Shown: positions 8,879-17,357 of the stretch, in pieces
How positions within the stretch are numbered: the stretch's first letter is position 1
Layout of the letters: every line of letters begins with the position of its first letter
DNA from: Kaistia terrae
GTDB taxonomy: Bacteria > Pseudomonadota > Alphaproteobacteria > Rhizobiales > Kaistiaceae
Length of the DNA stretch: 64,000 nucleotides
Assembly: GCF_026344005.1 (NCBI RefSeq)
Contig: NZ_JAPKNH010000002.1
Coordinates: 496,001-560,000 of the forward strand
Direction: 5' to 3'
The notes under the pieces: model-generated
Told to the model about the DNA's origin: nothing
Database searches by the model: none
Seen by the model: the letters and a program-made list of their open reading frames with translations, nothing else
Made by a program: the position numbers and the translations under genes

Positions 8879-10135
8879 ATGGCCGACACAATGCTGACCG
8901 ACACGATCGCGGACGAAAACGTCTGGGCAGAGCCGAAGCCGACCGCGCTTCTGATCCTCGCCGACGGAACCGTGATCGAAGGCCGAGGCATTGGCGCGGT
9001 CGGGCAGGCGGTCGGTGAAGTCTGCTTCAACACGGCGATGACCGGTTATCAGGAAATCCTGACCGACCCGTCCTATGCCGGCCAGATCATCACCTTCACC
9101 TTCCCGCATATCGGCAATGTCGGCACCAATGACGAAGACGTCGAGACCATCAACATGGCCTCGGCTTCCGGCGTGCGCGGCTGCGTGATCAAGACCGACA
9201 TCACCGACCCGTCCAACTATCGCGCCCTGAAAAATTTCGACGCCTGGCTGAAGTCGCGCGGCATCGTCGGCATCGCTGGCGTCGATACGCGCGCGCTCAC
9301 CTCGCTGATCCGCGACAAGGGCATGCCGAATGCCGTCATCGTCCATGCGCCGGACGGCGTCTTCGACCAGAAGGCTATTGCCAAGGAAGCGGCTGCATGG
9401 CCGGGCCTCGAAGGTATGGACCTCGCCAAGGACGTCACCACCGGACAGAGCTTCCGCTGGGATGAGACCACCTGGGTCTGGGACAAGGGCTTTGGCCGCC
9501 AGGAGAACCCGGTCCACAAGGTCGTGGCCGTCGATTACGGCATCAAGCGCAACATTCTGCGCCTGCTGGCGGACGCCGGCTGTGCCGTGACCGTGCTGCC
9601 GGCAACGGCGACCGGCGAGGAAATCCTGTCGCACAAGCCGGATGGCGTCTTCCTGTCGAACGGCCCGGGCGATCCAGCCGCGACCGGCGAATATGCCGTG
9701 CCGGCGATCAAGGAAGTGATCGCGGCCGACGTGCCGCTGTTCGGTATCTGCCTTGGCCACCAGATGCTGGGCATCGCGCTCGGCGGCGAGACCAAGAAGA
9801 TGCATCAGGGCCACCACGGCGCCAATCATCCGGTCCAGGATCGCACGACGGGCAAGGTCGAGATCACCTCGATGAACCACGGCTTCGCCGTCGACGCCGG
9901 CTCGCTGCCTGACACCGTCGAGGAGACGCATGTCTCGCTGTTCGACGGTTCGAATTGCGGCCTGCGCGTCAAGGACAAGCCGATCTTCTCGGTGCAGTAC
10001 CATCCGGAAGCATCGCCTGGCCCGCAGGACAGCCACTATCTGTTCACGCGCTTCGTCAACCTGATGCGCGCCCGCAAGGGTGACGCGCCGCTCTCGGAAG
10101 CGCGGCCCACGCCGGTGCCGTTGCAGACTCGTTAG
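8879..10135 (+). CDS. carA: Carbamoyl-phosphate synthase small subunit (glutamine amidotransferase)
   Basis: The 418-residue protein has an N-terminal CPSase small-subunit domain (TALLILADGTVIEGRGIG, CFNTAMTGYQEILTDPSYAG, GVDTRALTSLIRDKG). A C-terminal class I amidotransferase domain follows. The catalytic Cys is about residue 291 in FGICLGHQML, with His 375 and Glu 377 in QYHPEASPGP. It releases ammonia from glutamine for CarB to make carbamoyl phosphate for arginine and pyrimidine synthesis. carB is not adjacent, as in other Hyphomicrobiales where the genes are separate. A terminator lies 26 bp after the stop. Confidence 0.97.
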   Translation: MADTMLTDTIADENVWAEPKPTALLILADGTVIEGRGIGAVGQAVGEVCFNTAMTGYQEILTDPSYAGQIITFTFPHIGNVGTNDEDVETINMASASGVRGCVIKTDITDPSNYRALKNFDAWLKSRGIVGIAGVDTRALTSLIRDKGMPNAVIVHAPDGVFDQKAIAKEAAAWPGLEGMDLAKDVTTGQSFRWDETTWVWDKGFGRQENPVHKVVAVDYGIKRNILRLLADAGCAVTVLPATATGEEILSHKPDGVFLSNGPGDPAATGEYAVPAIKEVIAADVPLFGICLGHQMLGIALGGETKKMHQGHHGANHPVQDRTTGKVEITSMNHGFAVDAGSLPDTVEETHVSLFDGSNCGLRVKDKPIFSVQYHPEASPGPQDSHYLFTRFVNLMRARKGDAPLSEARPTPVPLQTR

Positions 10136-10161
10136 TTTCTGCCACTCGATCCGACGAATTT

Positions 10162-10196
10162 GAAGCGCCCGATTTTCGGGCGCTTCTTCGTTTTTG
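10162..10196 (+). terminator. Rho-independent terminator after carA
   Basis: An 11-bp perfect stem (GAAGCGCCCGA at 10162-10172 and its complement at 10176-10186) with a TTT loop is followed by TTCGTTTTT. Confidence 0.9.
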
Positions 10197-10308
10197 GCCC
10201 GTTTTCGGGACCGTGCAAGCGCGGTAGACAGGGGCGATGGATCGATCCGCTCGGCCTTGCGTTGTCCCCTGCCGATCGCCACTTTCAGGTGGTCCCGGGG
10301 AGCCTATC

Positions 10309-11235
10309 GTGGTCGATACCATCGTTATCCTGAATGCCAAGGCCGGCACGATCCATGATCGCGATCCGGCCGAAATCCGCGCCATCGTCGAGCGGGCCTT
10401 TGCCGATCGCGGCCATTCGGCCGAGGTGGTGCTGGCCGAGGAAAACGAGTTCGTCCATGCGATCGATCGGGCCGCGCAATCCGGCCCGCAAACCGTCGTC
10501 GTCGGCGGCGGCGATGGCTCGGTCGGCCATGCCATCCGCAAGATCGCTGGCACCGAACGCACACTCGGCGTCCTGCCTCTCGGCACGATGAACCTGTTCG
10601 CCAAGAGCCTCGGCATGCCGACGGACCTCGAAGCCGCGCTGGCGGCGCTGGCGGGCGCCAGCCCGAGCCGGATCGATCTTTCCGCGGTCAACGGGCGGCT
10701 GTTTCATTCCCTGGCGGGTCTTGGCTTCTTCGCTGAGGTGGCGCGTGGGCGGGCGCAATTTCGCGGCCTCAGCCTGCCTTTCGGCCGCTTCATCGCCGTG
10801 GCGCGCTCGTCGCTCCGGGCGTTTTCACGCGCCGGGATATTGCAATTGAAACTGGAAACGCCGCAGGGCGAGCGCGAAGTCGCCGCTTATGCGCTGCTGG
10901 TCACCAACAACCGCCTTTCAACCGGCGGCTTCGATCGCCCGCGGCTCGACGAGGGCGTGATCGAGATTCATTTTGCCGAAGGCGCAGAAATGGCGAGTCG
11001 GATGCAGGCGGGGCTGGATCTTCTGTCCGGGCGCTGGCGCGACAATCCGGAGATCGATTCACTGGCTGTCAGTCATGCGACGATCACCAGCCACAGGTCG
11101 CGAGTCTGGCTTTCTATCGATGGCGAACTGACGCGGATGCAAACACCGCTGGTGTTCGAGAGCTTGCCCGGCGCGATTTCCGTCCTCGCGCCCGAACCTG
11201 CCGGAATTGCCGAAGCCAGCGAGGATGCCGGCTAA
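10309..11235 (+). CDS. Diacylglycerol kinase family lipid kinase
   Basis: The protein of about 308 residues has a DAGK catalytic domain: IVILNAKAGTIHD at the N-terminus, the nucleotide loop TVVVGGGDGSVGHAI, then LGVLPLGTMNLFAKSLGMP. The C-terminal beta-rich domain includes YALLVTNNRLSTGGF and WLSIDGELTRM. These soluble kinases phosphorylate diacylglycerol or related lipids such as sphingosine-like substrates; the substrate here is not predictable. GTG 10309 is preferred because GGGGAG lies 6 bp upstream and the family starts here. An ATG at 10237 is in frame but adds a non-family leader. It is convergent with the SIMPL gene, with a palindrome between them. Confidence 0.85.
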   Translation: MVDTIVILNAKAGTIHDRDPAEIRAIVERAFADRGHSAEVVLAEENEFVHAIDRAAQSGPQTVVVGGGDGSVGHAIRKIAGTERTLGVLPLGTMNLFAKSLGMPTDLEAALAALAGASPSRIDLSAVNGRLFHSLAGLGFFAEVARGRAQFRGLSLPFGRFIAVARSSLRAFSRAGILQLKLETPQGEREVAAYALLVTNNRLSTGGFDRPRLDEGVIEIHFAEGAEMASRMQAGLDLLSGRWRDNPEIDSLAVSHATITSHRSRVWLSIDGELTRMQTPLVFESLPGAISVLAPEPAGIAEASEDAG

Positions 11236-11267
11236 GGCAGAGAACGTCGGCTTTGGAGCACGCCTTT

Positions 11268-11292
11268 TCACCTCTCCCTCAGGGAGAGGTGA
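11268..11292. repeat. Isolated outer palindrome of repeat family A
   Basis: TCACCTCTCCCT-C-AGGGAGAGGTGA is a 12-bp-arm palindrome between two convergent genes, identical in core to the outer arms of the elements at 7.1, 50 and 52.2 kb. It may act as a bidirectional terminator. Confidence 0.8.
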
Positions 11293-11323
11293 CCGTTTCG
11301 TGCGGGCCGAGGCGGCGCGAAAA

Positions 11324-12058
11324 TTAGCGCGGCGAGATCAGGTAGACGATCGTCGCATTGGCGGTGATCTGCTGCTCGCCACCCATTACCGGCGTCACCG
11401 AATCGGCCTTCATCGCCATCTGGGCGCGGAAGATCGGCACGCCGCCGCCATCGCTGGTCTGGATCGACTGGATCGCGCCCAGCTTGACGCCGGCAGCTTC
11501 CGCCATCAGTTCAGCCCGGCGACGGGCTTCGACGATCGCAGCCTTGGTAGCCTCGTCGCGCAGGGCGCCGGCCTTGTCGATGTCGAAATCGATCCCGGTG
11601 ACGCGGTTGGCGCCGGCCGAGACGACCTTGTCGAGCAGCGGACCGGACTTGGCGAGATCTCGGATCTTCACCGTCACCTGGTTCTGCACGCGGTAGCCGG
11701 TGACCTGGGAGCGGCCGTCAGAGCTCTTGGAGGGGTCGGAATAGACCGGGCTGACCGAGAGGCCGCTGGTCGCGATGTCCTTGGTCGCAATGCCGGCCTC
11801 GGTGATCGCGGCGATGACGGCGGTCATGTCGGTGGCGTTGGCAGCCAGCGCATCCTTGGCGGTCGGCGATTCGGAGATGACGCCGAGCGTCACGATGGCG
11901 ATGTCGGGAGCGGCGGTCGCGCTGCCGTCGGCAAAAACAGTCAGTGTCGGCGGCTGCGGCGCGGACTGCGCGAAGGCGGGCGCTGCGAACGCCGCGACGA
12001 GCAGGGTTGACCCCAGAATGGCGCTGCGGAGGATGCCGGTTCGGTTCAGGTTGTGCAT
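11324..12058 (-). CDS. SIMPL domain-containing (DUF541) secreted protein
   Basis: The 244-residue protein has a clear signal peptide (MHNLNRTGILRSAILGSTLL then VAAFAAPAFAQS). The SIMPL/DUF541 features are LTVFADGSATAAPDIAIVTL, GVISESPTAKDALAANA, IATSGLSVSPVY, a GYRVQNQVTVKIRDL strand, GANRVTGIDFD, and AIVEARRRAELMAEAAGVKLG. It is predicted to be periplasmic or outer-membrane linked. Family members include BP26/OMP28 of Brucella, an immunodominant periplasmic protein, but a biochemical role is not established. It is divergent from the amidohydrolase gene, with 242 bp between them. Confidence 0.88.
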   Translation of the reverse strand: MHNLNRTGILRSAILGSTLLVAAFAAPAFAQSAPQPPTLTVFADGSATAAPDIAIVTLGVISESPTAKDALAANATDMTAVIAAITEAGIATKDIATSGLSVSPVYSDPSKSSDGRSQVTGYRVQNQVTVKIRDLAKSGPLLDKVVSAGANRVTGIDFDIDKAGALRDEATKAAIVEARRRAELMAEAAGVKLGAIQSIQTSDGGGVPIFRAQMAMKADSVTPVMGGEQQITANATIVYLISPR

Positions 12059-12300
12059 GGTCGCGTTTCCCCTTCGTCACAATAGTTAGGCACTGGAGGT
12101 CGTTGAATAGGATGGCATTGCGACGGGACTGCGACCAGTTGCGGGCAACAGCGTGGTTGCCCCCGCCGAGGTTGCAATCCGGGCTTGCCGGGCAAACGCC
12201 AGCCGGCGGGCGATTTGCCAGTCCGTGCCAAACGGGTCCAAATGGGGCTCACGTCGTGGCAGTCATCCCCGCCGGAATGCGGGACGAGCGAGGGATACTC

Positions 12301-13644
12301 ATGGTCAAATCAATCGGCGCGTTTCTTGTGTTCGCCCTCGGGGTGTTCCTCGCGGTCCCGCCATTGCCGGTTCAGGCCGCCCCGCAATCGCTGGTCGTCT
12401 TTGATGATGTCCGGGTGTTTGACGGCACCACATTGACGCCGCCGATGAACGTGCTGGTCGAAGACAATCTGATTGCCAAGATTTCGGCCGAGCCGATCAT
12501 CACGATCGCGACCGCAACGCGCATCGCCGGCGGCGGCCGGACGCTGATGCCCGGGCTGATCGATGCGCATTGGCACAGCTTCATGGCGCGGCCCACGATG
12601 GCGATGGCAGCGGCTGCGCCCCTCAGCTTCATCACGTTGATGGCAGGGGCCGAGGCCGAGGCGACGCTGTTGCGCGGCTTTACCAGCGTTCGCGATGTAG
12701 GTGGGCCGGCGTTCGGCCTTAAAATGGCGATCGATGGAGGGGTCATCCGCGGGCCGCGTATCTGGCCATCGGGGGCGATGATTTCGCAGACCGGCGGTCA
12801 TGGCGATTTCCGCATGCTGTTCGAGATACCCACGACGCCCGACCAGCTGAGCTATCCGGAACGCATCGGCATGTCGGCCATCGTCGATTCGCCGGACGAG
12901 GTCCGCAAGCGCACCCGCGAGCAGTTGTTGCAGGGCGCCAGCCAGATCAAGCTGACCGGTGGCGGCGGTGTGTCGTCGCCCTATGGCCCGCTCGACACGG
13001 TCCAACTCAGCGTTGAAGAAATCCACGCGGCGGTGGAGGCGGCGGCCAATTGGGGCACCTATGTCACGGTGCATGCCTATACGTCCGAGGCGGTCCGCCA
13101 CGCCATCCAGGCCGGCGCAAAGGTCATCGAACATGGCCAACTCGTCGACGAGGCCACCGCAAAACTGATGGCCGAGACGGGGACATGGTGGAGTCTCCAG
13201 CCGTTTCTCGCCGATGAAAACGCGATCCAGCAGCCGGATGCTGCCGGACAGGCGCGAGCGGCGGAAGTTTTCGCGGGGACCGACAACGCCTATCGGCTGG
13301 CGCGGAAATACAACGTCAAAGTTGCCTTCGGCACAGATGTCCTGTTCGACGCAGCGCTCGCCGCCCGGCAAGGGTCGCAACTGGCGACGATGACGCGCTG
13401 GTACACACCGGCGGAAGTGTTGAAGATGGCGACAGCCGACAACGCCGCGCTACTGGCGCTGTCCGATCGTCGCAATCCCTATCCGGGCAAGCTCGGCGTC
13501 GTCGAGGTCGGGGCGATGGCAGACCTGTTGCTCGTCGACGGCGATCCGATTGCCGATATCGGGTTGCTGTCGGACCCGGCCAAGAACCTCGTCGTGATCA
13601 TGAAGGACGGTCACATCGTCAAGACGACGCTGGGGGCGAACTAG
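12301..13644 (+). CDS. Secreted amidohydrolase family protein
   Basis: The 447-residue protein starts with a signal peptide (MVKSIGAFLVFALGVFLAVP, then PLPVQAAP). It carries metal-dependent hydrolase motifs: H90-x-H92 in GLIDAHWHS, Lys 217 in IKLTGGGG (bridging Lys position), His 258 in VTVHAYT, His 278 in VIEHGQ and Asp 346 in AFGTDVLF. The C-terminal beta-domain closes with GVVEVGAMADLLLVDGDPI. It belongs to the imidazolonepropionase / prolidase-like branch of amidohydrolases; many secreted members cleave Xaa-Pro dipeptides or acyl-amino acids, and the substrate here is unknown. The start is set by ATG 12301 after GAGGGA and by the signal peptide. Confidence 0.88.
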   Translation: MVKSIGAFLVFALGVFLAVPPLPVQAAPQSLVVFDDVRVFDGTTLTPPMNVLVEDNLIAKISAEPIITIATATRIAGGGRTLMPGLIDAHWHSFMARPTMAMAAAAPLSFITLMAGAEAEATLLRGFTSVRDVGGPAFGLKMAIDGGVIRGPRIWPSGAMISQTGGHGDFRMLFEIPTTPDQLSYPERIGMSAIVDSPDEVRKRTREQLLQGASQIKLTGGGGVSSPYGPLDTVQLSVEEIHAAVEAAANWGTYVTVHAYTSEAVRHAIQAGAKVIEHGQLVDEATAKLMAETGTWWSLQPFLADENAIQQPDAAGQARAAEVFAGTDNAYRLARKYNVKVAFGTDVLFDAALAARQGSQLATMTRWYTPAEVLKMATADNAALLALSDRRNPYPGKLGVVEVGAMADLLLVDGDPIADIGLLSDPAKNLVVIMKDGHIVKTTLGAN

Positions 13645-13665
13645 GCGCTGCACCATGCGGCAAGA

Positions 13666-13693
13666 GCAACTCGCCGGAGGTCCGGCGAGTTGC
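13666..13693. terminator. Hairpin between convergent genes, terminator-like
   Basis: GCAACTCGCCGGA (13666-13678) and its exact complement (13681-13693) form a strong 13-bp stem between the amidohydrolase stop and the OmpA-family stop. There is no clear T run on either side, so termination is an inference from position. Confidence 0.5.
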
Positions 13694-13699
13694 TGCGGG

Positions 13700-14806
13700 T
13701 TAATTGGCTTTGACGAGAACGACTCTTCGGTTTTTCGCGCGCCCTGCCTCATTATCGTTCGAATCCACCGGCGCCATCATGCCTGCGCCTGCTGCCGTCA
13801 ATCGGCCCGCGGCGATGCCATACTTGGCGGTGAGGGCCGCCTTGACCGCCTGGGCGCGGCGCGAAGACAGGTCGATATTGTAGCTGAACTCACCCTCATT
13901 ATCGGTATGGCCAACCACGATGACCGCCATCGCCGGCTCATTGGCAAGAAGCGCGGCGATCTCTTTCAACGTCGGTTCGGATTCGGATTTCAGACTGGCC
14001 TTGTTGGTGTCGAAATAGATCCCGTAGAGCGAGATGCTGCCGGTCTCCGCCAGTGAATCCGCCATCTTCGCGGCTTCCACGACGACCATCTTGTTGTCGC
14101 GGGCCTTGGGTTCAAGCACGTGGACCAGAGCCACGGTGCGGCCGTTGAGTTCCTTGCAGTACAGATCGTCGATCAGCAAGAACGTCTGGACGGTCACATA
14201 CGCATCGCCCTCGGGCTGAGGCACCTTGGCCGCGAAGAAACGCTGGTCGTTGATCCCCGACGTCAGGGCGCATTTGCCGTTGCTGAAGTCCGCATCCTTC
14301 AGGTCGGAATCGTAGACGAACAGCATCGCCAAGCTCATATCGCCGCCGCCGCCACTTGCAGCGCGTTGGGCATCGCCACCGCATTCTTCCTTCTTGCATT
14401 CGAACAGCACCTCACCGCCGTTCGCCTGGACAACGTCCTGGTAGTTGCGCAGCACCTCGAGCGGCGAGCGACCGTCCGGCAGGACATAGGCGATCCGGGT
14501 CAGCGCGCCTTCGACCTCGATCTTCTTTTCCGGCGCGAAAACACGGTTGTTGTTCTTGTCCCGCGCGTCTGGATCCGGGCTGGCCTTCAGCGGCGACAGG
14601 GGCACCGTGAAATCGGTAAAGGCCAATTGTTCAAAGGAGACGATGAACGAGCCCTCATAACGTCTCACAAGAGGATTGTCGCTGGCGCCCGCAATGTCCT
14701 CTTGGGGGATGGTCGCATCTGCAAAACTCAGTGTTGCCGACCCTGCCACAAGTGCAAGAACGGTTGCGGCCAGCCAGGCTGCCCATGTGATGCTTCGCCG
14801 TTTCAT
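13700..14806 (-). CDS. OmpA family protein with DUF4892-like N-terminal domain
   Basis: The 368-residue protein has a signal peptide starting MKRRSITWAAWLAATVLALV. A DUF4892-like N-terminal region follows (DNPLVRRYEGSFIVSFEQ, RIAYVLPDGRSPLEVLRNYQ), with Cys-containing loops. The C-terminal OmpA/MotB peptidoglycan-binding domain shows GIYFDTNKASLKSESEPTL, VVGHTDNEGEFSYNIDLSS and a terminal RAKNRRVVLVKAN. It is predicted to be periplasmic or outer membrane, binding peptidoglycan through the conserved Asp and Arg of that domain. ATG 14806 follows GGGAGAGG and starts a proper signal peptide; longer in-frame starts add 34 unlikely residues. Confidence 0.9.
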   Translation of the reverse strand: MKRRSITWAAWLAATVLALVAGSATLSFADATIPQEDIAGASDNPLVRRYEGSFIVSFEQLAFTDFTVPLSPLKASPDPDARDKNNNRVFAPEKKIEVEGALTRIAYVLPDGRSPLEVLRNYQDVVQANGGEVLFECKKEECGGDAQRAASGGGGDMSLAMLFVYDSDLKDADFSNGKCALTSGINDQRFFAAKVPQPEGDAYVTVQTFLLIDDLYCKELNGRTVALVHVLEPKARDNKMVVVEAAKMADSLAETGSISLYGIYFDTNKASLKSESEPTLKEIAALLANEPAMAVIVVGHTDNEGEFSYNIDLSSRRAQAVKAALTAKYGIAAGRLTAAGAGMMAPVDSNDNEAGRAKNRRVVLVKAN

Positions 14807-15014
14807 GGCCTCTCCCGCCGATTTCAAGAAAAGACTCGCGAACTTCTTGGTCCCGTGCGTCCGTCCTAGGACCCTGTCGAACTTGCGGGGTAGCGGCTTG
14901 AGCGGCAAGTGATCGCCTTCACAGAACGAGATGGGCCTCTGGAGCCACGTCGTTCAGGCTTCGATTCCGAACCTGAAGCAGGCGATGGCGGGCGTACCCG
15001 CCACCGCCATTGCG

Positions 15015-15221
15015 CTAGAGACTAACGCCTGCCAGCTTGCTCGCCAGCGTTTGCCGATCCTCGATGGATTTGAGGCGGATGGTCAAAGTCTCGCTTTTGG
15101 CCGGAACCTGAAGCGGGAGGTTGATGTCCATGCCAGGCGCATGCTCGCCGGCCCAGTCCTTGAAGCGCGGCAACTTATTCGCACCGCTGATCGGGAGCGT
15201 GAAGGTATATCGGAAGGTCAT
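15015..15221 (-). CDS. Hypothetical small protein
   Basis: A 68-residue frame begins MTFRYTFTLPISGANKLPRF and ends LKSIEDRQTLASKLAGVSL. I do not recognise it. The alternation of beta-like and charged segments looks protein-like. It has no transmembrane segment or signal peptide, and the Shine-Dalgarno is weak. It stands alone between the OmpA-family gene and the small coiled-coil gene on the same strand. Confidence 0.4.
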   Translation of the reverse strand: MTFRYTFTLPISGANKLPRFKDWAGEHAPGMDINLPLQVPAKSETLTIRLKSIEDRQTLASKLAGVSL

Positions 15222-15537
15222 GGGTGGATCCCAATAGATGTGGGCTCCCGGCTTCGAGCGGCGCGCAAAAAAACAGGCGCAGCCAATCGCTCAGCCAGGA
15301 CACACAGATTCATGATGTTGTGCGTGTTGCTTCCCTGGCGCCGCTCTTGCTCTCGCAGGTAGCAGCACCAGGCAGTCAGCCTGTTTGAAGGCTGCCTTTG
15401 CGGATCATGCGTGGGGCAAAGGAAACTGTTTGCATGGCCGATGTCTCGGCCAAATGGCAAAAATTGTCAAACCGGGTGCATCGGTCAGTTCGCCGCACGG
15501 CTGATCGGAGCGATCTTCGGCGCAAGTGGCTCTGCGT
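15222..15537. other. Intergenic stretch with no recognisable gene
   Basis: No frame here has convincing coding character. I see only weak imperfect inverted repeats and no tRNA or mobile element remnant. Confidence 0.5.
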
Positions 15538-15726
15538 TCACTCGAGCGCTTCGCGCTCCTTGATCAGGACTGCGAGCATTTCTTCAAGTGCTGCGATCCG
15601 ATCCGACACCCGGCTTTCATTCGAAGCGCCGTGTAGCGAAGAAGCCTGATCGGCGAGGTTCCGAATGTTCTCGCGGACCGCTGCGATGCGCCCATCGAGT
15701 TCAATCAAGGTTGCGGAGTCGGTCAT
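15538..15726 (-). CDS. Small coiled-coil protein, 62 aa (paralogue A)
   Basis: The 62-residue charged helical protein begins MTDSATLIELDGRIAAVREN and continues through heptad-like Leu/Ile/Ala spacing to LEEMLAVLIKEREALE. An ATG at 15726 is preceded by GGAG. It aligns without gaps to the 62-residue product at 32022-32210: shared GRIA, RE-x-IR, QA and R-x-S-(D/E)-RIA-x-LE. The paralogy supports real coding. Function is unknown; a dimeric coiled coil is the only structural inference. Confidence 0.75.
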   Translation of the reverse strand: MTDSATLIELDGRIAAVRENIRNLADQASSLHGASNESRVSDRIAALEEMLAVLIKEREALE

Positions 15727-15911
15727 ACTCGTTCTCCGAATGATCCACCCTCACCAAGGATCGCCAGTCAGCCACGTCGTCGAAAAACAATCAAGGAAAT
15801 CAAATACCGTCAGGCACGGCGCTCGTCCGGCGCCGGACGTGAAATCGGCAGGCTCTCGCGCTTCAGACCCGCTGAAACGATAGGTGGGCTTGGGCCTCGC
15901 TGGATCAGACC

Positions 15912-17357
15912 TCAGGCCGTCCAGAGCCCGACGATACGGAACGGCGCGGCGGCGAGCCTGGCGATTTCGGCGGCCGTCGCCTTGGGTCGCGCCAGTTCGA
16001 GCGACCTGGCCGAGATGACGAGATGGAGGCTGTCGCGCTTTCCCTTCGGCACCGGCATCCGAAAGAGCCGGTCGACCGGCTCGCTGGAGCCTCCGCCGCC
16101 GACGCGGGTCCTCAGCCGGGCAATGACGACGCCATCGACGCTGACCTCGAAGAGAAAGCGGCGTGGCTTCTCCGGCGGATCCATCCGCAACCGGAGAAAG
16201 AGCGCGGCATGGTCCTGCACGTCGCGCAGCGACCGGTGATGATCGAGCGCTGCTTCGGACGGGGGAGCGTCGTGACCGCGGCGCCGGTTCATCCAGACGC
16301 CGGGCGTCCGCATCGCCCGGATCAGTCGCGCATCCTTGACCACCAGGTCGAAGCCCCGGCGACGCAGGATGCGATCGGCGAACCCGTCCGCCAGATCTTC
16401 GACGCGGCTGCGGTCGTCCGGGTGGCGGGTATTGGACCAGTGCTTGAGCCGTTCGGTCGCCGATACCCGCGCCCGGGCCAGCCTGGCCGGAACGTGCGCA
16501 GGCACGGGGAGCCCGACACCCTGTATGAGATAGGCGATCCCGTCGCGGCAGCCCGGAACAAGGCCTCGTTGCTCTGCCGTCGCGATCAGACGGTCCCAGT
16601 CGATCGGCTGTCGGGCCATGCGCGTGGCGGCGTCGATTGCCCAGTCGCCCCCTCCGCCCTCTGCGCCATGCGCCAGAAGGAGCAGCATCGAATCCGTCGG
16701 ATCTGGAACCAGAACGGGCCGAAGCGCCAGACTTACCGGCTTCGCCCGCGCCCATAGCGCCTCCTCGAGGGCAGGGGTGCTGCGGGCAAAATGAAAGGGG
16801 CTGATATGGAGATCGATCTCGCCATACTGCCCTTTCCTGAAATTTCCCCGCAACCGGGTCGGCAGGACCTGCCGCAGGAATGCGAACGACTCGCCCCCCA
16901 CTGGCAGCCATCCGCTTGCCTCGAGGGCGACCAACGCAGGCGCGACGTCACGCTTCTGAATCAGGACGTCGATATCGCCCATGACGCGGCGGGGCGAGAC
17001 CGCCAGGCCTTCGGCATATTGGGCGCCGCCCTTGAACACGATGAAGGGCACGCACGCCGCGTTGAGGCTCTCGAGAGCCATGCAGGACTCGCGCAGCCGG
17101 ATCTGGGTTCGCGTCCAGATCTGTTTCGCCAGCCCGTCGATGCGGGGCCGCAGGGGCGAGGTTGGGTCGAGTTCGGCCAGACGCGCCGCCACAGGCACCA
17201 GCAGGCGCATCTCATCCCACGTGATGTCATCGAAGTTCCGCGCGGCCTTCCAGTCCCGCCAGGCACGGGCGGCCTCGGCCGGCGGACAGAGCGCCGCACG
17301 CACCAGTTGCGCCACGCGACCGGTCGGCCAGCTCTTCGCCTGCGTCATTGCGGTCAC
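15912..17357 (-). CDS. Nucleotidyltransferase family protein (NTP_transf_5-like)
   Basis: The 481-residue protein has a helical N-terminus and a nucleotidyltransferase core: VPFIVFKGGAQYAEG (residues about 104-117) and RRVMGDIDVLIQ (124-134) with the D-x-D metal motif. Then come WLPVGGESF and EIDLHISPFH, a second acidic strand. This matches the NTP_transf_5 family found with HPr-kinase-like and PqqD-like genes in lasso-peptide and exopolysaccharide loci. The C-terminal 130 residues (after about 350) look like an extra beta-rich domain (RRFLFEVSVDGVVIARLRTR, DSLHLVISARSLEL). GTG 17357 overlaps the deacetylase stop by 4 bp; ATG 17348 is an alternative. Translational coupling with the deacetylase is likely. 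The substrate is unknown. Confidence 0.8.
   Translation of the reverse strand: MTAMTQAKSWPTGRVAQLVRAALCPPAEAARAWRDWKAARNFDDITWDEMRLLVPVAARLAELDPTSPLRPRIDGLAKQIWTRTQIRLRESCMALESLNAACVPFIVFKGGAQYAEGLAVSPRRVMGDIDVLIQKRDVAPALVALEASGWLPVGGESFAFLRQVLPTRLRGNFRKGQYGEIDLHISPFHFARSTPALEEALWARAKPVSLALRPVLVPDPTDSMLLLLAHGAEGGGGDWAIDAATRMARQPIDWDRLIATAEQRGLVPGCRDGIAYLIQGVGLPVPAHVPARLARARVSATERLKHWSNTRHPDDRSRVEDLADGFADRILRRRGFDLVVKDARLIRAMRTPGVWMNRRRGHDAPPSEAALDHHRSLRDVQDHAALFLRLRMDPPEKPRRFLFEVSVDGVVIARLRTRVGGGGSSEPVDRLFRMPVPKGKRDSLHLVISARSLELARPKATAAEIARLAAAPFRIVGLWTA

Noticed and set aside
8825-10282. Open frame of about 485 codons on the minus strand opposite carA
   Set aside because: Antisense shadow of carA with no recognisable domains.
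12310-13380. Minus-strand frame opposite the amidohydrolase
   Set aside because: Antisense shadow; the plus strand has a signal peptide and a complete metal site.
15751-16911. Arg/Pro/Gly-rich minus-strand frame of about 386 codons
   Set aside because: It lies within the nucleotidyltransferase gene in another frame and has low-complexity composition.
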